Source: an uncultured Collinsella sp. (GTDB taxonomy: Bacteria; Actinomycetota; Coriobacteriia; Coriobacteriales; Coriobacteriaceae). Taken from it: a DNA stretch of 10,449 nucleotides. How positions within the stretch are numbered: the first letter of the stretch is position 1; each line of letters starts with the position of its first letter. Shown one piece after another: positions 1 through 7,554 of the stretch. The notes under the pieces were generated by a model that saw only the letters and a program-made list of their open reading frames with translations, had not been told where the DNA came from and did no database searches. Both the position numbers and the translations under genes were made by a program. The stretch lies in assembly GCA_937981515.1 (NCBI GenBank), contig CALJNY010000063.1, positions 1 through 10,449 of the forward strand, given 5' to 3'.

Positions 1-575
<575 letters not shown>

Positions 576-594
576 CACATCGATAAGCAAATTG

Positions 595-641
595 AAGATC
601 CGCCCGGAAAGCATGATTGAACTGCCTTCCGGGCGGATCTT
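595..641. terminator. Bidirectional intrinsic terminator between ligA and the MATE gene
   Basis: A perfect 15-bp inverted repeat, AAGATCCGCCCGGAA (595-609) and its complement (627-641), encloses a 17-nt loop. The stem is GC-rich in the middle. On the plus strand it is followed by TTACTTTGC, a weak T-rich tail; on the minus strand by a tail starting CAATTTGCTT. It lies between convergent genes and probably serves both. The TAA stop of the minus-strand regulator remnant (640-642) overlaps its edge, so it may originally have been that gene's terminator. Confidence 0.8.
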
Positions 642-738
642 ACTTTGCTGGGGCAACCGGCACTGTGATCTGCGTCACGTAGGTCGCTGGGTCGTCGCTG
701 ATGATGTCGTCGATGAGGGCGATTTCGCGTTGCCCCGC
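640..738 (-). pseudogene. Likely 3' remnant of a regulator with a GyrI-like (AraC-type effector-binding) C-terminus
   Basis: Reading the minus strand, an open frame just beyond the MATE stop gives GQREIALIDDIIS, then DDPATY, then VTQITVPVAPAK and a TAA stop at 642-640. About 25 of 32 codons end in G or C, matching real genes in the window. The pattern of R-E-I, a D-D, D-P and then a YVTxIxxPV end is how many GyrI-like effector-binding domains finish, including those of MerR-family multidrug sensors such as BmrR relatives. I recognise this from memory and only ~30 residues remain. No start codon or DNA-binding domain is present: upstream the frame runs into the MATE 3' end and meets TGA at 756-754. 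The simplest reading is that a deletion fused the tail of a lost regulator to the end of the MATE gene. A chance GC-rich frame is the alternative. Confidence 0.5.
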
Positions 739-2084
739 TACGCCATCAGTTTGTCAAAAGCTCCGCGGCGGTTGAGTACGGTAAATGCGACAACACAGAT
801 GACTGCCGACAAAATCGATCCGCACGGCGAGGCGATACCCATGGGAAACAATGTATCGGAATAGGCGTTCGACAGCAGCCAGGCGCCGGGCACGCGAATG
901 AGCGCCACGGCCAGCACGTTGTGCGCAAAGCCGATGTAGCTCTTGCCATACGCAGCGAAAAAGCCGCTAAAGCAAATGTGGATGCCGGCAAAGATTGCGT
1001 CGAAAATGTAGCTGTGCATATAACCGGTGCCGGCGGCGACCACTGCGGGGTCCTTGGCAAAAAAGCCGATAAACGCCGGCGCCACCAGCCACATCAGCAC
1101 CGTGATCAGGCAGCCATACACTACCGAGATGGTCATGGCGTCTTTGAGCACCTGACGTGCGCGGTCGCCCTTGCCCGCGCCGGCGTTTTGCGCCGTGAGC
1201 GCGCTGACGGTGGCACCCATGGAGCTCGGCACAATGAACAAAAAGCTGATCATCTTCTCGACCAGGCCTACGGCGGCGGCGTCGACGAGTCCTCGGTGGT
1301 TGGCGATGACGGTGATAAACATAAACGCCACCTGGATGCAGCCGTCCTGCACAGCCACAGGCACGCCGATCTTAAGAATGCTGCCGAGAACCTCGGGCTG
1401 GGGGCGCAGGTCGCTGCGCTTAACGTGGATGTTCGTGCGGCGGCTCTTGAGCCACACGAGCGCGAGGGCAACGCTTGCCGTCTGGGCGGTTACCGTGCCG
1501 AGCGCCGCGCCCACGGGACCGAGCCCCATGTGGCCGATAAACAGAAAGTCGAGCGCGATGTTGATGATGCATGCCACGCCGATCACGTACATGGGCGAGC
1601 GCGAATCGCCCAGCCCGCGAAAGATGGCCGAGAGGATGTTGTATGCGGCGATAAACGGAATGCCGACAAAGCAGATACGCAGGTAGGCGGCGGTGCCTTC
1701 GACCGCCTCGGCAGGCGTGCCAATGAGCGCTACAACCTGCGGGCATAGTGCAAATAAGATGACGGCCAGCACCACCGAGATACCCATAAAGAGCGTGATG
1801 GTGTTGCCGATGGCGGTCTCGGCGCGGTCAAACCGGCGCGAACCCACGGCGTGGCCGACGATGACCGTCGTTCCCATGGCCAGGCCCACGAGCGTCACGG
1901 TAATGATGTAGAGCGTCTGCGCGCCATTGCCCACGGCGGTGATGCCGGCGGCGCCGCTAAACTGCCCCATCATGTACAGGTCGGCCATGCCGTAGAGCAT
2001 CTGTAAAAAGTACGAGAGCATATAGGGCAGGGCAAAGACCGCGATGGTCTTAAGGACATTGCCGCGTGTGAGGTCGTGTTCCAT
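738..2084 (-). CDS. MATE family multidrug efflux transporter (NorM/DinF-like)
   Basis: The 448-residue product has the usual MATE length and about twelve hydrophobic segments spread along the whole chain. It starts MEHDLTRGNVLKTIAVFALP, matching the common MATE opening (D-L-T-x-G-N-h-h-K-x-h-h-x-F-A-h-P). The stretch YGMADLYMMGQFSGAAGITAVGNGAQ fits the conserved first-helix region, and GLGDSRSPMYV fits the loop before the second bundle. MATE proteins sit in the inner membrane and export cationic drugs or metabolites using Na+ or H+ gradients; the substrate cannot be told here. I chose the ATG at 2084 from the family pattern, since no strong Shine-Dalgarno precedes it. The gene is divergent from the ABC exporter operon, with a TATAAT box about 60 bases upstream. 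Its stop at 740-738 sits directly against a regulator remnant. No frameshift is visible. Confidence 0.93.
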   Translation of the reverse strand: MEHDLTRGNVLKTIAVFALPYMLSYFLQMLYGMADLYMMGQFSGAAGITAVGNGAQTLYIITVTLVGLAMGTTVIVGHAVGSRRFDRAETAIGNTITLFMGISVVLAVILFALCPQVVALIGTPAEAVEGTAAYLRICFVGIPFIAAYNILSAIFRGLGDSRSPMYVIGVACIINIALDFLFIGHMGLGPVGAALGTVTAQTASVALALVWLKSRRTNIHVKRSDLRPQPEVLGSILKIGVPVAVQDGCIQVAFMFITVIANHRGLVDAAAVGLVEKMISFLFIVPSSMGATVSALTAQNAGAGKGDRARQVLKDAMTISVVYGCLITVLMWLVAPAFIGFFAKDPAVVAAGTGYMHSYIFDAIFAGIHICFSGFFAAYGKSYIGFAHNVLAVALIRVPGAWLLSNAYSDTLFPMGIASPCGSILSAVICVVAFTVLNRRGAFDKLMA

Positions 2085-2144
2085 GGGCGGGGCGCTTTCT
2101 GGCTTGGTTCGTTTACGTACCAGTGTAGTGAAAACCCTACAACG

Positions 2145-2150
2145 ATTATA
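2145..2150 (-). promoter_or_regulatory. Candidate -10 box for the MATE gene
   Basis: The minus strand reads TATAAT exactly at 2150-2145, about 60 bases before the MATE start codon, which would give a leader of roughly 55 nt. No good -35 is found at 16-18 bp spacing; the best is CTGCCG, three of six matches. The site may need an activator, in line with the loss of a possible MerR-type regulator nearby. That link is inference. Confidence 0.45.
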
Positions 2151-2190
2151 GAGTCAAGGTTTGTGTCGGCAGTGGGGCGAAAAAAATCGC

Positions 2191-2305
2191 GCGCGCCATT
2201 ATTCCGAGTGAATATGGACACACGTCACGAGAACTCGCCGCCGTCGCTAACCTTGCAGAAAACGATTTCGGAATACTTGACACCATTATTCGGCGCGCAA
2301 TAATA
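2191..2305. promoter_or_regulatory. Paired operator-like words in the divergent MATE/ABC intergenic region
   Basis: The 261-bp gap between the divergent MATE and ABC genes has no convincing gene. It holds two related words: GCGCGCCATTATTC at 2191-2204 and GCGCGCAATAATA at 2293-2305. CCATTATTC also recurs at 2283-2291. The second word is part of a dyad, ATTATT (2285-2290) and AATAAT (2299-2304), with 8 bases between. This dyad lies inside the ABC promoter spacer and covers its -10. The first word overlaps a smaller dyad, TATTC-N5-GAATA (2200-2214). The layout suits a repressor site controlling a drug pump, but no regulator gene is in the window. Confidence 0.35.
2277..2304 (+). promoter_or_regulatory. 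Sigma-70-type promoter of the ABC exporter operon
   Basis: A perfect -35 TTGACA (2277-2282) is followed after 16 bp by AATAAT (2299-2304), five of six matches to TATAAT. Transcription would start near 2311, leaving a leader of about 35 nt before the GTG at 2346. A six-base dyad overlaps the -10, suggesting control by occlusion. Confidence 0.6.
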
Positions 2306-2345
2306 CGTGCGTTTGCGAACAACGTTTGATGGGGGTTGAACCTGC

Positions 2346-4175
2346 GTGCGCAATCTCAAAATACTGTTTTCCTACCTAGGGGCATACCGTCGCGACGCCA
2401 TCCTCGGCGTGTTCTTTGTGTCGGTCGAGACGGTGCTCGAGCTGTTTATCCCGGTCATCATGGCCAACATCATCGATGTGGGCGTGCCTGCGGGTGATAT
2501 CAACTACATGCTGCTACAGGGCGCGTACATGTTGGTGTGCGCTGCGCTTTCGCTGGTACTGGGCTTGGGTTATGCCCGCACGTCCGCCCGCGTTGCCTCG
2601 GGCCTAGGCGCTAACCTGCGCGAGGCCGAGTACAAAAAGATTCAGACGCTCGCCTTTGGCAACCTGGACAACTACGACGCCAGCTCGCTCGTCACCCGCA
2701 TGACCACGGACATCACCGTTATCCAAAATGCTGTGGGCAACGGCTTTCGCCCTATGGTGCGCGGCCCGGTGACGCTTATCGTCGGCCTTATCTACGCGCT
2801 GATGCTGTCGCGCCCGCTCGCCACCGTCTTTGCGATCATCTTGCCCGTGCTGGCAATCGTACTGGGCGTCATCACCTATCGCGTCAGTCCGCTCTACCGC
2901 CAACTCCAGACCTCGATGGACCACCTTAACGGCGTGGTGCAAGAGGACCTTACCGCCGTGCGCGCCGTGAAGGCTTACGTGCGCGCCGAGCACGAGTGCG
3001 ACAAGTTTGACACCGTCAATACCGAGCTCGCCGGCACGGCGACCAAGACCTTCGGCACCGCCGTGCTCAACCTGCCGGTGTTTCAGCTGTCGATGTACGT
3101 GGCTGCGCTCTCCATCCTGTGGATTGGCGGCCACATGATTCTCGCCGGCAAGCTGGGCGTGGGCTCGCTCACGGGCTTTATGAGCTACGTGTTGCTGATC
3201 ATGAACTCACTCATGATGATTTCCAACGTGTTTTTGCTGCTCACGCGCGCTCTTACGAGTGTGGGCCGTATCGCCGAGGTGCTCGATGAGGAGCCCTTTA
3301 TCGCCAACCCCGCGGGAGACCTCGCGATTGCGGCGCCAGCGGACGGCAGTATCGAGTTTCGCGACGTTTCCTTTAAATACCGCGCGGATGCAGCCGAGGA
3401 TGTGCTCGAGCATATCGACCTTCGCATCGAGAGCGGCTCGACGGTGGGCATCCTCGGCGGCACGGGCTCGGGCAAGAGCTCGCTTGTGCAGCTGATTGCG
3501 CGCCTGTACGACGCCACCGAAGGCGCCGTGCTTGTGGGCGGACGCGACGTGCGCGACTACGACCTCGCGACTCTACGCGACGCCGTGGGCATTGTGCTGC
3601 AAAAGAATGTGCTGTTTACGGGTACCGTGCGCGAGAACCTGCAGTGGGGCAATCCGCAGGCGTCGGACGATGAGCTCCTCGCGGCTTGCCGCGCGGCGTG
3701 CGTGGACGAGTTCCTCGATCGCATCGGCGGGCTGGACGGCGAGTTGGGCCAAGGCGGCGCCGGTGTCTCGGGTGGCCAGAAGCAACGCCTGTGCATCGCG
3801 CGCACGCTGCTCAAGCATCCGCGCGTGCTCATTTTTGACGACTCCACCAGCGCGGTCGATATGGCGACCGACGCTAAGATTCGCGAGCACATCGCCCGGA
3901 TTTCCGATACGACCGTGCTCATCATCGCCCAGCGCATCGCGAGTGTCATGGATGCCGATCGCATTGTGGTATTGGACGACGGTCGTGTCCACGGCGTGGG
4001 CACGCACGAGGAACTGCTAGCGGGCGACAACATATACCAGGAGATTTATGCCTCGCAGATGGAGTTTGCGAGGAACGCGGACGCCGGCGCCGGCAGCGAC
4101 GATGGCTGCGCGAATGATCCGTTTTCCTCCGTCCCCGGCGGATCGCCCTTGGAAGGGGGTGAGTGCCATGCCTAA
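2346..4175 (+). CDS. ABC multidrug exporter half-transporter with degenerate ATP site (BmrC/TM287-like)
   Basis: A 609-residue TMD-NBD fusion. Residues 1 to ~310 hold six hydrophobic helices (opening LFSYLGAYRRDAILGVFF), and the nucleotide-binding domain runs from about 335 to 590. Walker A is GGTGSGKS (371-378) and the signature is VSGGQ (474-478). Walker B is VLIFDD (494-499), so the catalytic glutamate position is Asp499, and the switch histidine position is Gln529 in IIAQR. This is the known pattern of the non-catalytic partner in heterodimeric exporters such as BmrCD and TM287/288. The start is GTG at 2346: it is the first start after an in-frame TGA at 2337, and a GGGGG run at 2331-2335 acts as a modest ribosome site. 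The ~40-residue C-terminal tail is Asp/Gly/Ala-rich and not conserved in the family. The stop overlaps the partner gene by 8 nt, so the two are translationally coupled. Confidence 0.95.
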   Translation: MRNLKILFSYLGAYRRDAILGVFFVSVETVLELFIPVIMANIIDVGVPAGDINYMLLQGAYMLVCAALSLVLGLGYARTSARVASGLGANLREAEYKKIQTLAFGNLDNYDASSLVTRMTTDITVIQNAVGNGFRPMVRGPVTLIVGLIYALMLSRPLATVFAIILPVLAIVLGVITYRVSPLYRQLQTSMDHLNGVVQEDLTAVRAVKAYVRAEHECDKFDTVNTELAGTATKTFGTAVLNLPVFQLSMYVAALSILWIGGHMILAGKLGVGSLTGFMSYVLLIMNSLMMISNVFLLLTRALTSVGRIAEVLDEEPFIANPAGDLAIAAPADGSIEFRDVSFKYRADAAEDVLEHIDLRIESGSTVGILGGTGSGKSSLVQLIARLYDATEGAVLVGGRDVRDYDLATLRDAVGIVLQKNVLFTGTVRENLQWGNPQASDDELLAACRAACVDEFLDRIGGLDGELGQGGAGVSGGQKQRLCIARTLLKHPRVLIFDDSTSAVDMATDAKIREHIARISDTTVLIIAQRIASVMDADRIVVLDDGRVHGVGTHEELLAGDNIYQEIYASQMEFARNADAGAGSDDGCANDPFSSVPGGSPLEGGECHA

Positions 4176-6066
4176 GACCGCAGCCCAAGCACGCCCGGCC
4201 GACCTCAAGCGCACTGTGCGCCGCTTGCTCTCCTACATGGGGCATGCCAAGTTCTCGTTGCTCGCGGTGGGCGTGCTCGCCTCCGTCGCCGCCATCGCGA
4301 GCCTCGTCGGCACCTACATGGTGCGTCCCATCGTTAACGGTTTGGCCACGGGCGGGGAGGAACTGCTTACCAAGCAGGTCATCCTGACGGCGATCATCTA
4401 CGCCGCGGGCGTACTCTCGGCCCTGAGCTACTCTCAGATTATGGTGCGCGCGGCCCAACGCGTGGTGTCCGATATTCGCCGCGACCTGTTCGCGCACATC
4501 CAGACGCTGCCGCTCAGTTATTTTGACAGCACGCGCTCGGGCGACATCATGAGCTTTTTCACCAACGACGTCGACACCGTCTCCGAGGCGCTTAACAACA
4601 GCTTTGCCAACGTGATTCAGGCCGCCATTCAGGTTGTGGGCACCACGGCCATGCTCATCATCCTTAACTGGCAGCTCACGATTATCACACTCGTGTGCGA
4701 TGCGGCCATTGTGCTGTATGCGCGCTACTCGGGCGCGCGCTCTAAGCGTTTCTTTGCTGCCCAGCAGGCATCGCTTGGCGACCTGGACGGATATATCGAA
4801 GAAATGGTCTCGGGCCAAAAGGTCATCAAGGTCTTTAACCGTGAGGCAGCGAATGTCGCCGGCTTCACCTGCCGCAACGACGAGCTTCGCCGCACCGGTA
4901 CCGCCGCCGTGAGCTATGCCAACTCCATGGTGCCCATGACTGTCGTGATTGGCTACGTCAACTATGCCATCGTCGCCGTGGCGGGCGGCATGCTCTGCAT
5001 CAAGGGGCTCGCCGACGTAGGTGCGCTCGCGAGCTACCTGGTCTTTGTGCGCCAGGCCGCCATGCCCATCAACCAGTTTACTCAGCTCGGCAACTTCTTG
5101 CTCAACGCGTTGGCCGGTGCCGAGCGCCTGTTTGCGGCTATGGACCTTGAGCCCGAGGTGGACGAGGGCTGCGTGGAACTGGTGCAGACGGGCGATGCCG
5201 CGTGGGCGTGGAAAATTCCCGAGGGCCAGGGCGTGGGCGTCTACGGGCACCTGCATGACGTGGCAGCCGTTGATGAGTCGGGCCGCGCGGTGGCTGCCGA
5301 CGGTACCGAGCTCACGTGCGGCTTGGTTCCGCTTGCCGGCGACGTGCGCTTCCACGCCGTGGACTTTTCCTACGTGCCGGGCACCCGTGTGCTCACGGAT
5401 CTCAACCTGTTTGCCAAGCCGGGGCAAAAGATCGCGTTTGTGGGCTCGACGGGCGCCGGAAAGACGACCATCACCAACCTCATCAACCGCTTCTACGAGG
5501 TCGATGACGGCGAGATCACGTACGACGGCATCGACGTCAAGCACATAGCCAAGACCAGCCTGCGCGGGTCGCTCGGCATTGTGCTGCAGGACACGCACCT
5601 GTTTAGCGGCACCATTGCGCAGAACATCCGCTTTGGCAAGCTCGACGCGACCGGCGAGGAGGTGCGCGCCGCTGCCGAGGCCGCCTGCGCGGATTCGTTT
5701 ATCCGCCGCCTGCCGCGGGGCTACGACACACCGGTCACGGCCGACGGCGCCAACCTGTCGCAGGGCCAGCGTCAGCTGCTCGCCATCGCGCGCGTGGCCG
5801 TCGCCGATCCGCCGGTGCTCATCCTGGACGAGGCCACTTCGAGCATCGACACGCGCACCGAAAAGCTCATCGAGCGCGGTATGGACCGCATCATGCGCGG
5901 ACGCACCACCTTTATGATCGCGCACCGCCTGTCCACCGTCCGCGATGCCGACGCCATCATGGTCCTCGAACACGGCCGCATCATCGAGCGCGGCACGCAT
6001 GAAGAGCTGCTCGCCCAGCACGGCGAGTACTGGCAGCTGGCGCATGGCTTAAAAGAGCTGGATTAA
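4168..6066 (+). CDS. ABC multidrug exporter half-transporter with catalytic ATP site (BmrD/TM288-like)
   Basis: A 632-residue TMD-NBD partner of the preceding gene. I place the start at the ATG at 4168 (MPKTAAQARPADLKR). GGAAGGGGGTGAG ends four bases before it, and it overlaps the upstream stop in the usual coupled manner; the frame stays open further upstream but without a better site. Six membrane helices fill roughly residues 20-320. Walker A is GSTGAGKT (426-433). The signature is LSQGQ (530-534), with the second position Gly changed to Gln as in TM288-type subunits. Walker B is VLILDE (550-555) with catalytic Glu555, and the switch His is 586. Its Walker motifs with the partner's VSGGQ form the active site; its LSQGQ faces the partner's degenerate Walker site. 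A linker of about 60 residues (330-391) between TMD and NBD makes it longer than its partner. The likely role is drug or lipid export; the substrate is unknown. Confidence 0.95.
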   Translation: MPKTAAQARPADLKRTVRRLLSYMGHAKFSLLAVGVLASVAAIASLVGTYMVRPIVNGLATGGEELLTKQVILTAIIYAAGVLSALSYSQIMVRAAQRVVSDIRRDLFAHIQTLPLSYFDSTRSGDIMSFFTNDVDTVSEALNNSFANVIQAAIQVVGTTAMLIILNWQLTIITLVCDAAIVLYARYSGARSKRFFAAQQASLGDLDGYIEEMVSGQKVIKVFNREAANVAGFTCRNDELRRTGTAAVSYANSMVPMTVVIGYVNYAIVAVAGGMLCIKGLADVGALASYLVFVRQAAMPINQFTQLGNFLLNALAGAERLFAAMDLEPEVDEGCVELVQTGDAAWAWKIPEGQGVGVYGHLHDVAAVDESGRAVAADGTELTCGLVPLAGDVRFHAVDFSYVPGTRVLTDLNLFAKPGQKIAFVGSTGAGKTTITNLINRFYEVDDGEITYDGIDVKHIAKTSLRGSLGIVLQDTHLFSGTIAQNIRFGKLDATGEEVRAAAEAACADSFIRRLPRGYDTPVTADGANLSQGQRQLLAIARVAVADPPVLILDEATSSIDTRTEKLIERGMDRIMRGRTTFMIAHRLSTVRDADAIMVLEHGRIIERGTHEELLAQHGEYWQLAHGLKELD

Positions 6067-6115
6067 CCCGTTCGAGCACGATGCTTTGACCCCTCCGTGC
6101 CCCTCACCTCGCCTC

Positions 6116-6180
6116 AAACCATCACAACATTCGACGTTTTTTGCCAAAATCGGGAAAAGCATCGAATGTTGTGATGGTTT
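6116..6180 (+). repeat. 65-nt hairpin repeat, copy 1 (may also terminate the ABC operon)
   Basis: Perfect 19-nt arms, AAACCATCACAACATTCGA (6116-6134) and the complement (6162-6180), enclose 27 nt. After one C/A mismatch the stem can continue as about seven more pairs (G6136-C6160 through T6142-G6154), then a bulged G and two C-G pairs closing on AAAATC, so nearly the whole element folds. It lies 49 bases after the second ABC gene. Its 3' arm runs into TTTTT (6178-6182), so it could act as an intrinsic terminator. A second copy, 61 of 65 bases identical, follows the next gene. Homology stops at the element edges, as for a dispersed intergenic repeat. The rest of the 215-base gap to the next gene shows no gene. 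Confidence 0.85.
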
Positions 6181-6281
6181 TTCTGCCACTCGACCGGGCG
6201 GAATCGCTTTCTTGCGCACGAAGGTGTGCGGACCCGTGAGCAGGGGAATAAGGTTGGTTATCCGACTCCATTGGAGGGCTC

Positions 6282-7319
6282 ATGGACCTGCCGATCATCC
6301 TGTCCCATAAGACTGCCTGGCTGTACCACAACGTGGCGCGCCCGTCCGAGCCGCTCTCGCGAGCAAGCAGCCTATACGATGAGGACTCGCTTGCTAACGA
6401 GGCGGAGCCGACCGCGAGCCTGCCCAAATTGGGACTCGATGCCAAGGGGCTGAGGGCTTCAGCGGCGGTCGGGATCGTTACCGACTATCTGGTTTCGCTT
6501 GGTATTCCACGAGAAGAGCTCGATCATATCGACACGCTCGTCAACTTTGATTTTGAGCGCTCGACGCCGGCTGGATTTAGGTGCCACGTGTTTGGGGCGC
6601 CGGTACCTCCGGGCCATCTTATCGAGGTGGCAGAGGGCCTTCTGGTGGTTGATGAGGCCATGTGCTTTGTCCAGGCGGGTTCGTGGATGAGTGAGCCCGA
6701 GCAGCTGGAATATGGCTACGAAATCTGTGCCCGATACCATTTGAATCATCTGTCGACAGGCGATTATATCGAGATGGGGCAGAGGTATACCGTTGCCGAC
6801 TTGATTGCTTATTGCAATGAGAACCGATCTCGCCAGGGGGCTATACGCGCGGCCGCCGTGCTCAGGCGCGTGCACGATGGCGCGCGGTCGCCCATGGAGA
6901 CGGCCACCGCAATCATGGTCGTAGCAAAACGTTCCCAGGGAGGGCTGGGATACGCCAAGATTGAGCTCAATCATCGGGTCGATGTTCCCAGCGAGTTCAA
7001 GTATCTCGCAAAGGCCGGGTATTTCGAGATCGACGTATATGCGCCTGCGAGCGGTACGGGGATTGAATACAACGGCTCGGACCATCTTGATAAACAGCGC
7101 AGCGCGTCGGATGCGGAGCGTATGACCGTGCTGAGCGCGCTGGGCTTTAGCATGATCGTCCTCACCGGGACTCAGTTTGCCCATCAGCTGCAATTGCATC
7201 GGGCGATGAACGCCATCGCGCTCGCTATGGGCCTCAAGTGTGACCGAAGTGAGGCGTTCCAGAAACGTCAGAACGACCTGCGAGAATTTGTGATTCGACA
7301 CTGGGGCGGCGGCCTTTAG
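6282..7319 (+). CDS. Hypothetical protein with AbiEi/DUF559-like architecture and putative nuclease-fold C-terminus
   Basis: A 345-residue soluble protein with no signal peptide or membrane segment. The start ATG at 6282 follows a good GGAGG at 6273-6277. The middle part (CHVFGAPVPPGHLI..., then VDEAMCFVQAGSWM and LEYGYEICARYHL) resembles AbiEi-like proteins of actinobacteria. The C-terminal part resembles a restriction-endonuclease-like (Vsr/DUF559) core: SPMET with Glu206, FEIDVYAP with Asp251, GIEYNG with Glu262 and Asn264, then a helix and GFSMIVLTGTQF. The usual motif is EYDG, so Asn264 replaces an acid and activity is uncertain. No cognate AbiEii-type toxin gene is adjacent. Codon use differs from neighbours: by hand count about 11 of 23 arginines use CGA or AGG. 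The gene stands alone between two hairpin repeats. Function is unknown; defence, regulation or a mobile-element role are all possible. Confidence 0.75.
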   Translation: MDLPIILSHKTAWLYHNVARPSEPLSRASSLYDEDSLANEAEPTASLPKLGLDAKGLRASAAVGIVTDYLVSLGIPREELDHIDTLVNFDFERSTPAGFRCHVFGAPVPPGHLIEVAEGLLVVDEAMCFVQAGSWMSEPEQLEYGYEICARYHLNHLSTGDYIEMGQRYTVADLIAYCNENRSRQGAIRAAAVLRRVHDGARSPMETATAIMVVAKRSQGGLGYAKIELNHRVDVPSEFKYLAKAGYFEIDVYAPASGTGIEYNGSDHLDKQRSASDAERMTVLSALGFSMIVLTGTQFAHQLQLHRAMNAIALAMGLKCDRSEAFQKRQNDLREFVIRHWGGGL

Positions 7320-7357
7320 GGGCGCTTCGGTCCTTCTACGGGGTGCTGCGGGCACGC

Positions 7358-7422
7358 AAACCATCACAACATTCGACGTTTATCGCCGAAAACGGGAAAA
7401 GCATCGAATGTTGTGATGGTTT
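7358..7422 (+). repeat. 65-nt hairpin repeat, copy 2
   Basis: It is in the same orientation as copy 1, with both 19-nt arms identical (7358-7376 and 7404-7422). The four differences are all in the inner 27 nt. One turns a T-G pair into C-G (7384 with 7396). Two others create a G-C pair (7388 with 7393) closing an AAAA loop. The fourth introduces an A/A mismatch. The C/A mismatch next to the long arms (7377/7403) is kept in both copies. It starts 39 bases after the nuclease-like gene. Only TTTG follows the arm, so it is a poorer terminator than copy 1. Confidence 0.85.
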
Positions 7423-7436
7423 GTATGCTGAGGATG

Positions 7437-7455
7437 GGCTTGGGAAGCCGGTTTT
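7437..7455 (+). terminator. Weak hairpin after repeat copy 2
   Basis: GGCTT (7437-7441) pairs with AAGCC (7445-7449) around a three-base loop, followed by GGTTTTG. The short stem and interrupted T run make this only a possible terminator for the preceding gene, separating it from moaA. Confidence 0.25.
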
Positions 7456-7511
7456 GCTCGAAGTGACCCGTCCTGTCGTACGGGTGTCGGCACGATTCCC
7501 GCGTGCGGTAC

Positions 7512-7517
7512 TATATT
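7512..7517 (+). promoter_or_regulatory. Candidate -10 box for the moaA operon
   Basis: TATATT lies 38 bases before the moaA start and would give a leader of about 30 nt. No recognisable -35 is found at the right spacing. A six-base dyad, ACCCGT (7466-7471) and ACGGGT (7480-7485), lies just upstream and could bind a regulator. The 131-base stretch 7423-7554 otherwise shows no gene. Confidence 0.3.
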
Positions 7518-7542
7518 CCCTGAAGAATAAAGACCGGTGCGA

Positions 7543-7550
7543 GGGGAGGG
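7543..7550 (+). promoter_or_regulatory. moaA: Ribosome binding site that decides the moaA start
   Basis: GGGGAGGG ends four bases before the GTG at 7555. An in-frame GTG at 7537 lies upstream of this site and has no comparable signal, so 7555 is preferred. Confidence 0.6.
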
Positions 7551-7554
7551 CCGC

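Noticed and set aside
2329..2379. A 16-codon ATG frame overlapping the ABC operon start, as a possible leader peptide
   Set aside because: It overlaps the coding start in another frame, has no ribosome site of its own and no attenuator-like codon run.
3946..6045. A 699-codon open frame on the minus strand
   Set aside because: It lies antisense to the whole second ABC gene and its product is His/Arg/Gly-rich with no family resemblance. Strong GC3 bias on the coding strand readily creates such shadows.
6086..6310. Small frame through hairpin copy 1, with a similar one at 7343-7762 through copy 2, both containing KPSQHSTF and ECCDG
   Set aside because: The shared peptide is just the translation of the repeat. 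Differences between copies change amino acids while keeping base pairing, so a noncoding element is more likely.
6459..7367. A 302-codon minus-strand frame opposite the nuclease-like gene
   Set aside because: No recognisable motifs and no ribosome site, and the plus-strand frame has a good Shine-Dalgarno and family-like motifs.
6110..7430. Target-site duplications flanking the hairpin-framed cassette, as for a classical transposon
   Set aside because: Bases flanking the two hairpins show no matching short duplication, and the hairpins are in direct rather than inverted orientation to each other.
7423..7554. A possible Moco-sensing riboswitch upstream of moaA
   Set aside because: The stretch shows only a six-base dyad and a weak hairpin. 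It lacks an elaborate multi-stem structure, and the likely leader is only about 30 nt.
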